Shown here: positions 15,761 through 24,700 of the stretch, in pieces
Position numbering within the stretch: position 1 is the stretch's first letter
Layout of the letters: every line of letters begins with the position of its first letter
NCBI RefSeq assembly: GCF_017991995.1
Contig: NZ_JAGOPN010000004.1
Location: 150,145-214,144, forward strand
Reading direction: 5' to 3'
DNA: 64,000 nucleotides
DNA from: Pseudacidovorax sp.
GTDB taxonomy: Bacteria; Pseudomonadota; Gammaproteobacteria; Burkholderiales; Burkholderiaceae_C
Notes under the pieces: generated by a model
What the model was told of the DNA's origin: nothing
Database searches by the model: none
What the model saw: the letters and a program-made list of their open reading frames with translations, nothing else
Position numbers and translations under genes: made by a program

Positions 15761-17908
15761 ATGCCCGGCGCCGCCTTCAGTGACACCTGGTACCGCGTGG
15801 CCGGCCAGCGCGTGGCGCTGCAGCCGGCCGTGCAGGCGCGGGCCCAGCGCTACCGCGGCCAGCTGTGGTTCGTGCTGGAGGACGTCTACGCCCACCGCTT
15901 CTTCCGCGTCACGCCGCAGGCCTACGACTTCGCCCGCGCGCTCGACACCGGCCGCACCGTCGACGAGGTCTGGCGCGAGTACGTGCGCGTGCACGGCGCC
16001 GCCGCGCCGGGGCAGGACGAGGTGGTGCGCCTGCTGTCGCAGCTGCACGTGTCCAACATGCTCGTGACGGCCGGCTCGCCCGACAGCCATGCCATCGACG
16101 AGCGCAGCCGCCGCCAGAAGGACCGCGAGCTGCAGGGCAAGCTGCTGTCCTTCCTGTACGTGCGGGTGCCGGTGTTCAACCCCAACCGGCTGCTCGACCG
16201 CCTGCGTCCGCTCGTCATGGCCTGCACCGGCCGCGCCGCGGGCGTGGTGTGGCTGCTGGCCGTGCTGGCCGGCGTGTGGACGGCGGTGGAGCATTCCGAG
16301 CGCCTGGGCCGCCATGCCGACGGCGTGCTCTCGCTGTCCAACCTGCCCTGGCTCTACCTGGGCATGACGCTGCTGAAGGTGCTGCACGAGACGGCGCATG
16401 CCTTCGTGGTCAAGCGCTACGGCGGGCAGGTCCACACCTTCGGCGTGATGTTCCTCATCTTCACGCCGCTGCCCTACGTGGACGCCACCGCCACCTGGGG
16501 CTTCGGCAGCCGCTGGCGGCGCGCCTACGTGGGCCTGGCGGGCGTGGCCACCGAGCTGTTCTTCGCCGCCCTGGCCGCGCTGGTGTGGGCCCACACGGCG
16601 GAGGGACCGCTCAATGGGCTGGCCTTCAACATCATGTTCATCGGCTCGGTCTCGGCGCTGCTGTTCAACGGCAACCCGCTGCTGCGCTTCGACGCCTACT
16701 ACGTGCTCACCGACCTGGTGGAGATGCCCAACCTCTACCAGAAGGGCCAGCAGCAGGTGCTGGCCTGGTGCGACCGCGTGCTGCTGGGCAACCGCGCCGC
16801 CGCCGGCCCCGCCACCGATGCGACCGAGCGCCTGTGGTTCACCGCCTACGGCTGGGCCAGCTTCGCCTACCGCCTGCTGCTGAGCGCGACCATCCTGCTG
16901 ACCACGCTGGACAAGTGGTTCGGCGTCGGCCTGGCGCTGCTGGCCACCACCGTCGTCACGCTGCTGGTGCTGCCGGGGCGCAAGTTCGCCGCCTACCTGG
17001 CCGGCCCGGCCGTGGCCGGGCGCCGCACGCGGGCCGTGGGCACCGTGGCGGGCCTGGTGCTGGTGGCCTACGTGCTGGCCGCCTGGGTGCCGCTGCCCCA
17101 TGCGGTGCGCGTGCCCGGCGTGCTGGAGGCGCAGCGCCGCGCGCTGCTCTTCGTCGAATCGCCCGGCGTGCTCACCGAGCTTCGCGTGCGCCACGGCCAG
17201 AGCGTGCGCCGCGGCGAGGTGCTGGCCGAGCTGCGCAATCCCGACCTCGACCTCAACATCGACCTGGCCGCCCTGCAGCTGGATGAGCTGCGCACCCTGC
17301 AACTGCAGTCCCTGCAGCGCACGCCCGCCGACGCCGCGCCGCTGCAGGTGCGCATCGACGCCACCCGTCAGCAGCTGGACGAACTGCGCGCCCTGCGCGA
17401 GCGCCTCACCGTGCGCGCCCCGCAGGACGGCGAATGGGTGGCGCCCCAGCTGCACGAGCGCCGCCAAGCCTGGATCGAGCGCGGCCAACTACTGGGCGAG
17501 GTGGTCGATGCGGGCCACTACCGCTTCAGCGCCGTGCTTGCGCAGGGCGACGCGGCCGACCTGTTCTCCGCACCGCCGGTGGCCGGCGAGCTGCGGCTGG
17601 CCGGCCAGGCCGGGCAGGGCATCGCCGTGCAGCGGCTGGAGGTGATCCCCTACCAGCGCGAGCGCCTGGCCTCGCCGGCCCTGGGCCTGCCCGGCGGCGG
17701 CGAGGTGGCCGTGCGGCCGGACGACAGCACCGGCACGCTGGCGGCCGAATCCTTCTTCGAACTGCGTGCACCGCTGCCCGCCGGCGCGCCGGCCACCACC
17801 TATGCCGGCATGTCCGGCGTGCTGCGGGTGGCCCTGCCCGCGCAGCCGCTGTGGGATCGCTTCCACAAGGGCTTCCTGCAACTGCTGCAGAAGAGGTACG
17901 CGCTGTGA
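15761..17908 (+). CDS. PqqD-like / M50 site-2-protease-like / HlyD-like membrane fusion protein
   Basis: Protein of 715 residues. Residues 15-105 resemble a PqqD-type peptide-binding fold (YRGQLWFVLEDVYAHRFFRV, then helices ending QLHVSNML). Several transmembrane helices follow from about residue 150 to 445. The zinc metalloprotease motif HETAH is at 209-213 and the second-site aspartate is Asp311 in NGNPLLRFDAYYVL, so all expected M50 ligands are present. The C-terminal part from about 450 is periplasmic and HlyD-like (LRVRHGQSVRRGEVLAELRN and a coiled coil, then RLTVRAPQDGEWVAP). It could process or guide the cargo in the inner membrane. Its stop overlaps the GTG start of the SecA-like gene by 4 bases. 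Whether it cleaves anything is unknown. Confidence 0.85.
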   Translation: MPGAAFSDTWYRVAGQRVALQPAVQARAQRYRGQLWFVLEDVYAHRFFRVTPQAYDFARALDTGRTVDEVWREYVRVHGAAAPGQDEVVRLLSQLHVSNMLVTAGSPDSHAIDERSRRQKDRELQGKLLSFLYVRVPVFNPNRLLDRLRPLVMACTGRAAGVVWLLAVLAGVWTAVEHSERLGRHADGVLSLSNLPWLYLGMTLLKVLHETAHAFVVKRYGGQVHTFGVMFLIFTPLPYVDATATWGFGSRWRRAYVGLAGVATELFFAALAALVWAHTAEGPLNGLAFNIMFIGSVSALLFNGNPLLRFDAYYVLTDLVEMPNLYQKGQQQVLAWCDRVLLGNRAAAGPATDATERLWFTAYGWASFAYRLLLSATILLTTLDKWFGVGLALLATTVVTLLVLPGRKFAAYLAGPAVAGRRTRAVGTVAGLVLVAYVLAAWVPLPHAVRVPGVLEAQRRALLFVESPGVLTELRVRHGQSVRRGEVLAELRNPDLDLNIDLAALQLDELRTLQLQSLQRTPADAAPLQVRIDATRQQLDELRALRERLTVRAPQDGEWVAPQLHERRQAWIERGQLLGEVVDAGHYRFSAVLAQGDAADLFSAPPVAGELRLAGQAGQGIAVQRLEVIPYQRERLASPALGLPGGGEVAVRPDDSTGTLAAESFFELRAPLPAGAPATTYAGMSGVLRVALPAQPLWDRFHKGFLQLLQKRYAL

Positions 17909-19860
17909 TCCTGCCCGGCGCCGACGCCTCCCACGACAGCACGCCGGCCGCGCCCGCGCTGCGCTCGCCCTGGGCCGGGCGCAGCACGCTGCCCGGCTGG
18001 TGGCGCCTGCAGGCCTGGCGCCGGCAGGCGATGCTGGCCGCCCTGCTGCAGGCGGCCCGCGCCGCCGAGCCGCCGTTGCAGCTGCTGGACGACGAGGCGC
18101 TGGCGGCATGCGCGCGCCAGGCCCGCCACGCCCTGCGCGCCGCCGTCCTGCGCGCCGGCGAGGCCGCCACGAGCGCCACCGTGCCCGCATGGGGCGCGGC
18201 TGCCGCGGCGGCGGCCGAGCTGGCCTCGCGCAGCCTGGGCCAGCGGCCCGCGCCGGCCCAGCTGCAGGCCGCCCTGGCCATGGCGCAGGGCCGGCTGGTC
18301 GAGGCCGGCGCCTGCAGCGGCAAGAGCCTCGCCATCGCGCTGGCCGCCGTGCTGGGCGCCTGGGCCGGCCGCCGCTGCCACCTGGTGTGCGGCAACGAAC
18401 TGCTGGCCGCGCGCCATGCCGCCGCCTTCGGGCCGCTGTACCTGCGCTGCGGCGTGCCCTGCGCCGTGCTGCCGCCCCAGGCCCCGGCAGAAGCCGCGCC
18501 GCAGGCCTACGGCGCGCAGGTGCTGCTCGTCACCGCCCGCCGCCTCCTGGCCGACCGGCTGCGCGATCCCGCGCTGTGGCCGCGTGCCACGCCCTGCTGG
18601 GCCCTGGTGGACGACGCCGACCGCGTGCTCATCGACGACGCCGTGCATCCGCACGTGGCCAGCGAGCCCGGCCACAACCCGCTGCTGCTGGAGGCCATCG
18701 CCTGCGCGCAGGGGCTGGCCGAGGGCTTCCGCGCCGGCGAGCACTACCACGACCGCCGCCGGCTGCTGCGCTTCACCCCCGCGGGCCAGGCGCTGCTGGC
18801 CGAGGTGGAGGCGCGGCTGCCCCCCTTCTGGCGCGCGCCCCGCCGGCGCGACGAGCTGCTGATGCAGGCGCTGGTGGTGCGCGACCGGCTGGTGCGCGGC
18901 CGCCACTACGACGTGCAGCCCGGCCCGGCCGGCGGCGCACGCATCGTGCTGGGCGGCGAGATGCCGCTGGCGCAGCTGGTGCCCGAGCGCAGCCTGCACA
19001 CCGGCCTGCTGCAGGCGCTGGAGGCGCGCGAGGGCCTGCCGCTGTCGCATCCGCCCGCCACCCGCGGCCGGCTGTCGCACCAGGAGCTCTTCGGCGGCTA
19101 CCGGCTGCTGGGCGGCATCGCCTCGTCGCTGCGCGGGCTGGAGTCCGAGCTGTGGCGCATCTACGGCGCCGTGGTGCTGCGCCAGCCGCGCACCGCCCCG
19201 CCGCTCGCCCTGCGGCATGCCCTGGCGGCGACCGATGACGAGGTGCGTGCCCGCCAGGCCGCCGAGGCCGTGGCCGAGGCCGTGCGGCAGGGCGCCGCCG
19301 TGCTGGTGGGTCTGCGCCGCATGGAGAGCTTCCGCCTGCTGGTGCCCGCGCTGCGCGCCCATGGCCTCAGCCCCGCCGTGCTGGGCGCCGCCGCCCCGGG
19401 CCCCGACGACGGGCTGCTGCGTCCCGGCGAGGTCGTGCTGGTGCCCGAGCCGCTGCTGGCCGGCCTGGATGTGCGCACGGTGCCGGTCACGACGCCGCTG
19501 CAGCTGCTGCTGCCCGAGCCGCTGGATTCGGCCCGCACCGAGGCGCTCTTCCATGCCCGCGGCCAGCGCCTGCCGGCGCCGCGCCGCGGCCTTCGGCTGT
19601 GGTCCGCCCCCGCCGGCACGCCGCTGGCGGCCGCCGTCGCGCGGCTGGAGTCGGCCCTGCCGGCGCGCCTGGCCGATCCCCTGGCGCTGGTGCTGCTGCG
19701 CACCGGCTTGCGCCTGCAGCGCGCCGTTGCCGCGCGCCAGGCGCGCCGCCAGCGGCGCCAGCTCTTCCTGCACGAGCAGCAGCTCGTGCTCCAACTCTCC
19801 TTCGCCGCCCGCGGCGAAGCCCCTGTCCTGCGAGGTGAACTGCATGCCCCCCTTCCTTGA
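17905..19860 (+). CDS. Divergent, shortened SecA-like translocase ATPase
   Basis: Protein of 651 residues from a GTG in the overlap GTGA with the previous stop. SecA-like landmarks in order: a Q-motif region (PAPAQLQAALAMAQGRLVEA), Walker A AGACSGKS at 134-141 in place of SecA GEGKT, YGAQVLLVTARRLLADRLRD where SecA has YGTNNEFGFDYLRD, Walker B ALVDDADRVLIDDA at 233-246 in place of AIVDEVDSILIDEA, then RSLHTGLLQALEAREGLPL matching the SecA GLHQAxEAKEG region and SHQELFGGYRLLGGIASSL matching the QxxFRxYxKLAGMTGTA region. The catalytic Glu of DExD is Asp. The second motor domain is worn: MAGRGTD is LLAGLD and the GRSGRQG arginine finger is not conserved. It lacks the C-terminal zinc domain, and SecA is about 900 residues. 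Predicted role: motor of the dedicated exporter. Confidence 0.75.
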   Translation: MILPGADASHDSTPAAPALRSPWAGRSTLPGWWRLQAWRRQAMLAALLQAARAAEPPLQLLDDEALAACARQARHALRAAVLRAGEAATSATVPAWGAAAAAAAELASRSLGQRPAPAQLQAALAMAQGRLVEAGACSGKSLAIALAAVLGAWAGRRCHLVCGNELLAARHAAAFGPLYLRCGVPCAVLPPQAPAEAAPQAYGAQVLLVTARRLLADRLRDPALWPRATPCWALVDDADRVLIDDAVHPHVASEPGHNPLLLEAIACAQGLAEGFRAGEHYHDRRRLLRFTPAGQALLAEVEARLPPFWRAPRRRDELLMQALVVRDRLVRGRHYDVQPGPAGGARIVLGGEMPLAQLVPERSLHTGLLQALEAREGLPLSHPPATRGRLSHQELFGGYRLLGGIASSLRGLESELWRIYGAVVLRQPRTAPPLALRHALAATDDEVRARQAAEAVAEAVRQGAAVLVGLRRMESFRLLVPALRAHGLSPAVLGAAAPGPDDGLLRPGEVVLVPEPLLAGLDVRTVPVTTPLQLLLPEPLDSARTEALFHARGQRLPAPRRGLRLWSAPAGTPLAAAVARLESALPARLADPLALVLLRTGLRLQRAVAARQARRQRRQLFLHEQQLVLQLSFAARGEAPVLRGELHAPLP

Positions 19861-21433
19861 ACCGATGCGCGCCCTGCGCCGCGCGCGCCCCTGGCCGCTG
19901 CTCGTGCTGGCCCTCGCCGGCTGCGGCGGAGGCGGCGGCGGCGGTGGTGGCGGCGGCTTCTTCCTGCCGGTGCCCGAGACGCCGCTGGTGCTCAGCATGG
20001 CCGACAGCGTCGCGCTGGAGTCCGGCAACGGCATCATCTTCACGGTCAAGGTCGAGTCCGGCCCCAACGTGGACAAGACCATCACCTTCACCACGGCCGA
20101 CCTGGCCCCCAACCTGGCCGCCAAGCCGGTGGCGGGCTATGCCCGCGGCGGGGCCAACTGCCCCGCCGGCGGCGACTACGTGGCCGCCAACGGCACCTCG
20201 CTGCGGGTGCCGGCCGGCGCCTCCAGCGTGACCTTCGCCATCCCGCTGTGCGACGACGGCACCTTCCAGGCCAACAAGCGCTTCCGCGTGAGCATCGGCG
20301 GCGCCTCCAATTCGCCGGTGGCCTACGGCACCATCCTCAACGACGATGCGGGCGGCCTCAACGACACCGGCATCGCCCAGTGCTACACGGCGGCGGGCGC
20401 GGCGGTGGCCTGCCCGGCCAGCGGCCTCGCGGGCCAGGATGCCGAATACGGCCGCGACAGCCGGGCCCTGACCGGCGGCGGCAGCGACGGCCCGGCCGGC
20501 TTCAGCTATGCCAAGGTCTCGGCCAGCGGCCAGGCCATGGCCTCCGGGGCCAGCGGCTGGGCCTGCGTGCGCGACGCGGTCACCGGCCTGATGTGGCAGG
20601 TGCAGCAGGGCGTGAGCCAGCCGGCCGCCACCGCCTTCGCCGACGTGCAGGCGCAGATCGACGCCGCCAACACCGCCCGCCTGTGCGGCGCCAGCGACTG
20701 GCGCCTGCCCGAGGTCGGCGAGCTGGACAGCCTGGTCAACGCCGGCCGCAGCACCGGCGTCGCCGCCACCACCGAGTGGTTCTCCGACCTGGCCGGCCTG
20801 GGCAACCAGGCGCGCTCGGTGTTCTGGAGCAACACCACCTATCCCGACGACGCGCAGACCGCCTGGGTGGTGGACTTCTCGCTGGGCATCGTGGGCCCGC
20901 GCAACAAGGCCGATTCGCCCGGCAATGCCGTGTCGCTGCGGCTGGTCAGCGGCGGCAGCGCGCCGGCCCTGTCGTCGGCGGCGCCGTGCACCGCCGATTC
21001 GGCCAAGTCGGCGTCCGACCGCTACAGCACACCCGGCGACGGCACCGTCACCGACCGGCGCACCCAGCTCATGTGGGCGCAGTGCCCGCAGGGCCAGAGC
21101 GGCGGCAGCTGCGAGTCGGGCAGCGCCGCCAGCTTCAGCTGGAGTGGCGCGCTGGCGCAGGTGGCGGCCGCCAATGCCGCGGGCTGGCTGGGCTACAGCG
21201 ACTGGCGCCTGCCCAACCGCAACGAGCTGGCCTCGCTGGTCGAGCGCCACTGCCGGGCCCCCGCCTTCAACCGGGCGTACTTCCCCAACAGCGCGGGCGC
21301 CAGCTACTGGAGCAGCTCGCCGGCGGTGCCCAGTGCGGGCAGCGCCTGGTACGTGGACTTCGTCGATGGCGACGTGGCCATCGCGGACATGGCGGGCAAC
21401 CGCCGGCTGAGGCTGGTGCGGGCGGGCCAATGA
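19844..21433 (+). CDS. Lipoprotein with Calx-beta-like region and two DUF1566 (Lcl-type) domains
   Basis: Protein of 529 residues from the ATG at 19844 (GAGGTGA ribosome-binding site), overlapping the SecA-like gene by 17 bases; a second ATG at 19865 is possible. A signal peptide ends in lipobox LALAGC, followed by a run of eleven glycines. Residues about 45-175 resemble a Calx-beta domain (YVAANGTSLRVPAGASSVTF, FAIPLCDDGTFQANKRFRVS). Two DUF1566/Lcl-like domains follow: one with DAVTGLMWQV, LCGASDWRLPEVGELDSLV and SVFWSNTTY, the other with RRTQLMWAQCPQG, YSDWRLPNRNELASLVER and SYWSSSP. Such domains are common in cell-surface proteins and are thought to bind ligands. It is probably anchored in the outer membrane and may cap, bind or fold the giant protein. 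Confidence 0.85.
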   Translation: MPPFLEPMRALRRARPWPLLVLALAGCGGGGGGGGGGGFFLPVPETPLVLSMADSVALESGNGIIFTVKVESGPNVDKTITFTTADLAPNLAAKPVAGYARGGANCPAGGDYVAANGTSLRVPAGASSVTFAIPLCDDGTFQANKRFRVSIGGASNSPVAYGTILNDDAGGLNDTGIAQCYTAAGAAVACPASGLAGQDAEYGRDSRALTGGGSDGPAGFSYAKVSASGQAMASGASGWACVRDAVTGLMWQVQQGVSQPAATAFADVQAQIDAANTARLCGASDWRLPEVGELDSLVNAGRSTGVAATTEWFSDLAGLGNQARSVFWSNTTYPDDAQTAWVVDFSLGIVGPRNKADSPGNAVSLRLVSGGSAPALSSAAPCTADSAKSASDRYSTPGDGTVTDRRTQLMWAQCPQGQSGGSCESGSAASFSWSGALAQVAAANAAGWLGYSDWRLPNRNELASLVERHCRAPAFNRAYFPNSAGASYWSSSPAVPSAGSAWYVDFVDGDVAIADMAGNRRLRLVRAGQ

Positions 21434-21455
21434 CAACCGGCTGCCGGCTGGCGCC

Positions 21456-21486
21456 GCGCCCCCGTGCCGATCGCGCACGGGGGCGC
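21456..21486 (+). terminator. Strong hairpin between the lipoprotein and giant genes
   Basis: Perfect 12-bp stem GCGCCCCCGTGC / GCACGGGGGCGC with a 7-base loop. Only TTCGCGCTT follows, not a real T-run, so it may attenuate, pause or protect the transcript rather than terminate it. It lies in the 171-base gap before the giant gene, which has its own ribosome-binding site (GGAG at 21595-21598, 6 bases before the ATG). Confidence 0.55.
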
Positions 21487-21604
21487 TTCGCGCTTGCAGG
21501 CGGGCCGATGACGCAACAACGGGGCATGCCGCGGCCAGCCGCGGCGTGATGGCGAGACGGGCCGGCGAGAGGCCCGATCGGAAACGAGAGAGACGGAGAA
21601 GATC

Positions 21605-21720
21605 ATGAAGAAGGCACTCAAGAAGACGGTGGCGCGCATGGTGCGGGACGCCTGGCGCCTGGAAGCCCTGGAGCCGCGCGTGCTGCTGTCGGCGGACCCG
21701 GTGCTGGGCGTGCTGCCCGT
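21605..21720 (+). other. LEPR-XLL N-terminal head of the giant protein
   Basis: A basic amphipathic segment of about 18 residues leads into LEALEPRVLLSADPVLG. This could be a recognition signal for the neighbouring SecA-like exporter, since no standard signal peptide is seen. That role is inferred. Confidence 0.7.
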
Positions 21721-24700
21721 GGTCATGCCCGACGACCAGGGCCATGCCCAGGCCCTGCACGGCGCCTACGACTTCGACGCCGCCGACAGCCAGGCGCCGG
21801 CCTCGCCGCTGATCTCGCCCGAGGCCTACCAGGCGCTGGTCGAGCAGCCGCGCCTGACGGCCGTGCCCACCACCTTCTCCGTCGACAGCCAGGTCTTCGA
21901 CGTCGGCAACCTCGCCAGCCAGGGCTACTTCGACAGCACGCTTGCCGTGGCGGCCAACGAGACGCTGTACGGCTCGGGCTCGCTCAACGTGGCGCTGCTC
22001 AACAGCGGCACCGTGAGCCCGGGGCATTCGCCCGGCGTGCAGAACGTGCTGTCGTACACCCAGTCGGCCGGCGGCACGCTGGAGATCCAGCTGGGCGGCA
22101 GCGACGCCGGCACCGGCAGCGGCCATTACGACCAGCTCAACGTCAGCCAGCTGGCCACGCTGGACGGCAAGCTCAGCGTCAGCCTGATCGACGGCTTCCG
22201 GCCCACCGAGGGGCAGGAGTTCACCTTCCTCACCTACGGCCAGCTCAGCGGCAGCTTCGCCCACGGCACGGGCTTCGTGCAGGCCGACGACGACCTGTAC
22301 TTCACCATCGAGCAGCGTGCCGGCGACAACGGTGGCGGCGCACTGGTGCTGGTGGCCCACCAGCTCGACGGGGCCGCGGCCTTCCTGGTGGACGCGCTGG
22401 CCCAGACCACCGGCGGCACCACGGCCACCGACCGCATCGGCGAGTTCCTCAACCATTCCTACTTCGCCGACAACCAGAGCGTGGCCTTCAGCGGCGCGGT
22501 GGATCTGGGCCAGGGCCTGAGCCTGTCCGGCGACTTCCAGCTGGGCCACACCGCGCACCTGCTGCTGGGCGAGGGCGCCGACCAGGGCTACTACGACGTC
22601 TTCACGCTGTCGCTGGCCGGCGGCAGCGGCTACCTGGGCCTGGACGCGACCGACAGCCAGGCGCCAGGCCTCGCGTTCAGCGGCGCCGACGTGGGCATCG
22701 TCTTCATCGCCGCCACCGACGGCAGCGACCGCGGCTGGGTGATGGCGCAGGGCCAGGCCAGCGGCGCCAGCCTGCAGGGCGTGGCCATGCAGCTGGACGC
22801 GACCCAGCTCACGCTGGAGTTCAGCCTGGGGCTGGGCGCCGGCAACAGCGGCAGCCTGGACCTGCACAACACGCCGCTGCACATCACCGACGCGCAGCAG
22901 CAGGTGCTCTACACCTTCGACGGCACCGGCTCGGACAGCAATGCCGCCACCCTCGCCGGCCATGCCAGCCTGACCGTGGCGAGCGACCTGCGGCTGGAAG
23001 GCGACATGGGCTTCTCGGTGGCCGACGGCACGCTCCAGGCCGCGGGGCAGGACATCAGCGCCCGGCTGCAGGCCGGCGGCATGGCGGTGGGCATCGACCA
23101 CGGCGCCTTCGGCCTGGTGGTCGACGGCGACGGGCTGATCGCGCTGGAGGCCTCGGGCCGCGCCTTCCTGCAGGGCGGCGACTTCGCCTCGGTCAGCGCC
23201 GACTCGGCCACGCTGCGCTTCAACCAGCAGGCGCAGGCGCTCACCGGCCATTTGCTGGCCTTCGGCGACTTCGCCTACACCTTCTCCGACCTGCCGGGCC
23301 ACAGCGCGGCCACGGTGGGCATCTACGGCCTGCAGGCCGTGGTGGGCGGCAGCATCGCCATCCACGGCGACTTCTTCTTCCAGCCCGGGGCCGACGGCGC
23401 CATGGCCATCGTGGCCAGCAAGGCCTCGGTCGCGCTGCGCAGCGGCGCCTTCGATGCCGGCGTGACCGATGCCGATGTGGGCCTGCTCGTGCTGGCCGGC
23501 GGTGGCGGCACCGTGCTGGAGGCCACCGGCGGCATCGACGTCGCCCTGGGCGCGGACGTGACCCTGGCCGCGGCCGTGGCCAGCGTGCGCTGGAACAGCA
23601 CCGCCGCCGACGCCAGCGGCACCGTGGTCGATGCCGCGGGCGGCACCCACACCTTCGGCGACGGCCTGCTGGCCGGCGTGCAGGAAGTGGCCGTCAGCCA
23701 GGGCCTGCTCGAAGTCGCCGGCTTCTTCAGTGCCACCGGCGACTTCGCGCTGCACAAGGGCACGGCGCAGATCGTGCTGGCCGGCGATCCCGACACGCCG
23801 GTGCTGGCCGACGTGCTCACGCTGGGCGCCAGCCACCTGGACGCCAGCGCCGGCCTGCTGGGCACCGCCTTCGGCCTGCAGATGACGGGCGTGGAGTTCG
23901 CGCTCGCCCTCATGAGCGCCCGCAGCGATGCGAGCCGCACCTGGACCGCCCTCAAGGCCTCGGCCGAGACTGTCTCGCTGCAGGGCGTGCCGGGCGTCTC
24001 GGCCAGCGGCAGCCAGTTCGGCATCACCATCAACCGCGCCGGCCGGGCCGGCGACCCCGTGGCCGATCTGGCCCGCAGTCCGCTGCGCGTGGCCACCGCC
24101 GCCGACGGCGGCGAGATCGTGCTCGACATGGACGGCGCCGCCGGCGAGCTGCTGCATGCGCAGGGCACGCTGGACCTGTCGCTCTTCGGCTTCGTGCAGG
24201 CGCAGGGCACCGTCTCGGTGGACCGGCGCAGCGAATCGGTGGTGCTGGCCGACGGCAGCGTGGTCGATGCGCAGCTGCTGGCCATCGGCCTGCAGGACGC
24301 GGGCGGCCATGTGGGCATCGGCGGCGTGGGCTTCGACCTGGCCGGCGCCGACCTGGGCCTGGCGCTGCTGGCCGACTCGGCCGACGCCAGCCGCACCTGG
24401 GTGAGCGCCCAGGCCACGCTGGGCACGGCCAGCCTGAGCGGCATCGATGGCCTGTCGCTGTCCGGCAGCGACCTGGGCCTGACCATCAACCAGGCCGGCC
24501 GCCAGGGCGACGCCGTGGTGGACTACCTGGCCCATGGCCTGACGGTGGGCGAGGGCGCCGATGCCGTGGCGCTGGACATGGACGGGCGCGACGGCACCCT
24601 GCTGCAGGTCGGCGGCCATCTCGACCTGCAGGCCTTCGGCTTCTTCAGCGCCGAGGGCGACTTCGCCCTGCGCAAGAGCAGCCAGACCGTGGTGCTGGCC

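Noticed and set aside
13847..17488. Minus-strand frame of 1,213 residues opposite the adaptor and protease genes
   Set aside because: The plus frames there have HlyD, M50 and GAF features and overlapping starts. The minus product is low complexity, rich in His, Gln, Gly and Ala.
21430..21549. Tiny 39-residue ORF starting with ATGA overlap after the lipoprotein gene
   Set aside because: The start overlap is attractive, but the peptide is Arg/Ala/Pro-rich low complexity, has no ribosome-binding site of note and spans the strong hairpin.
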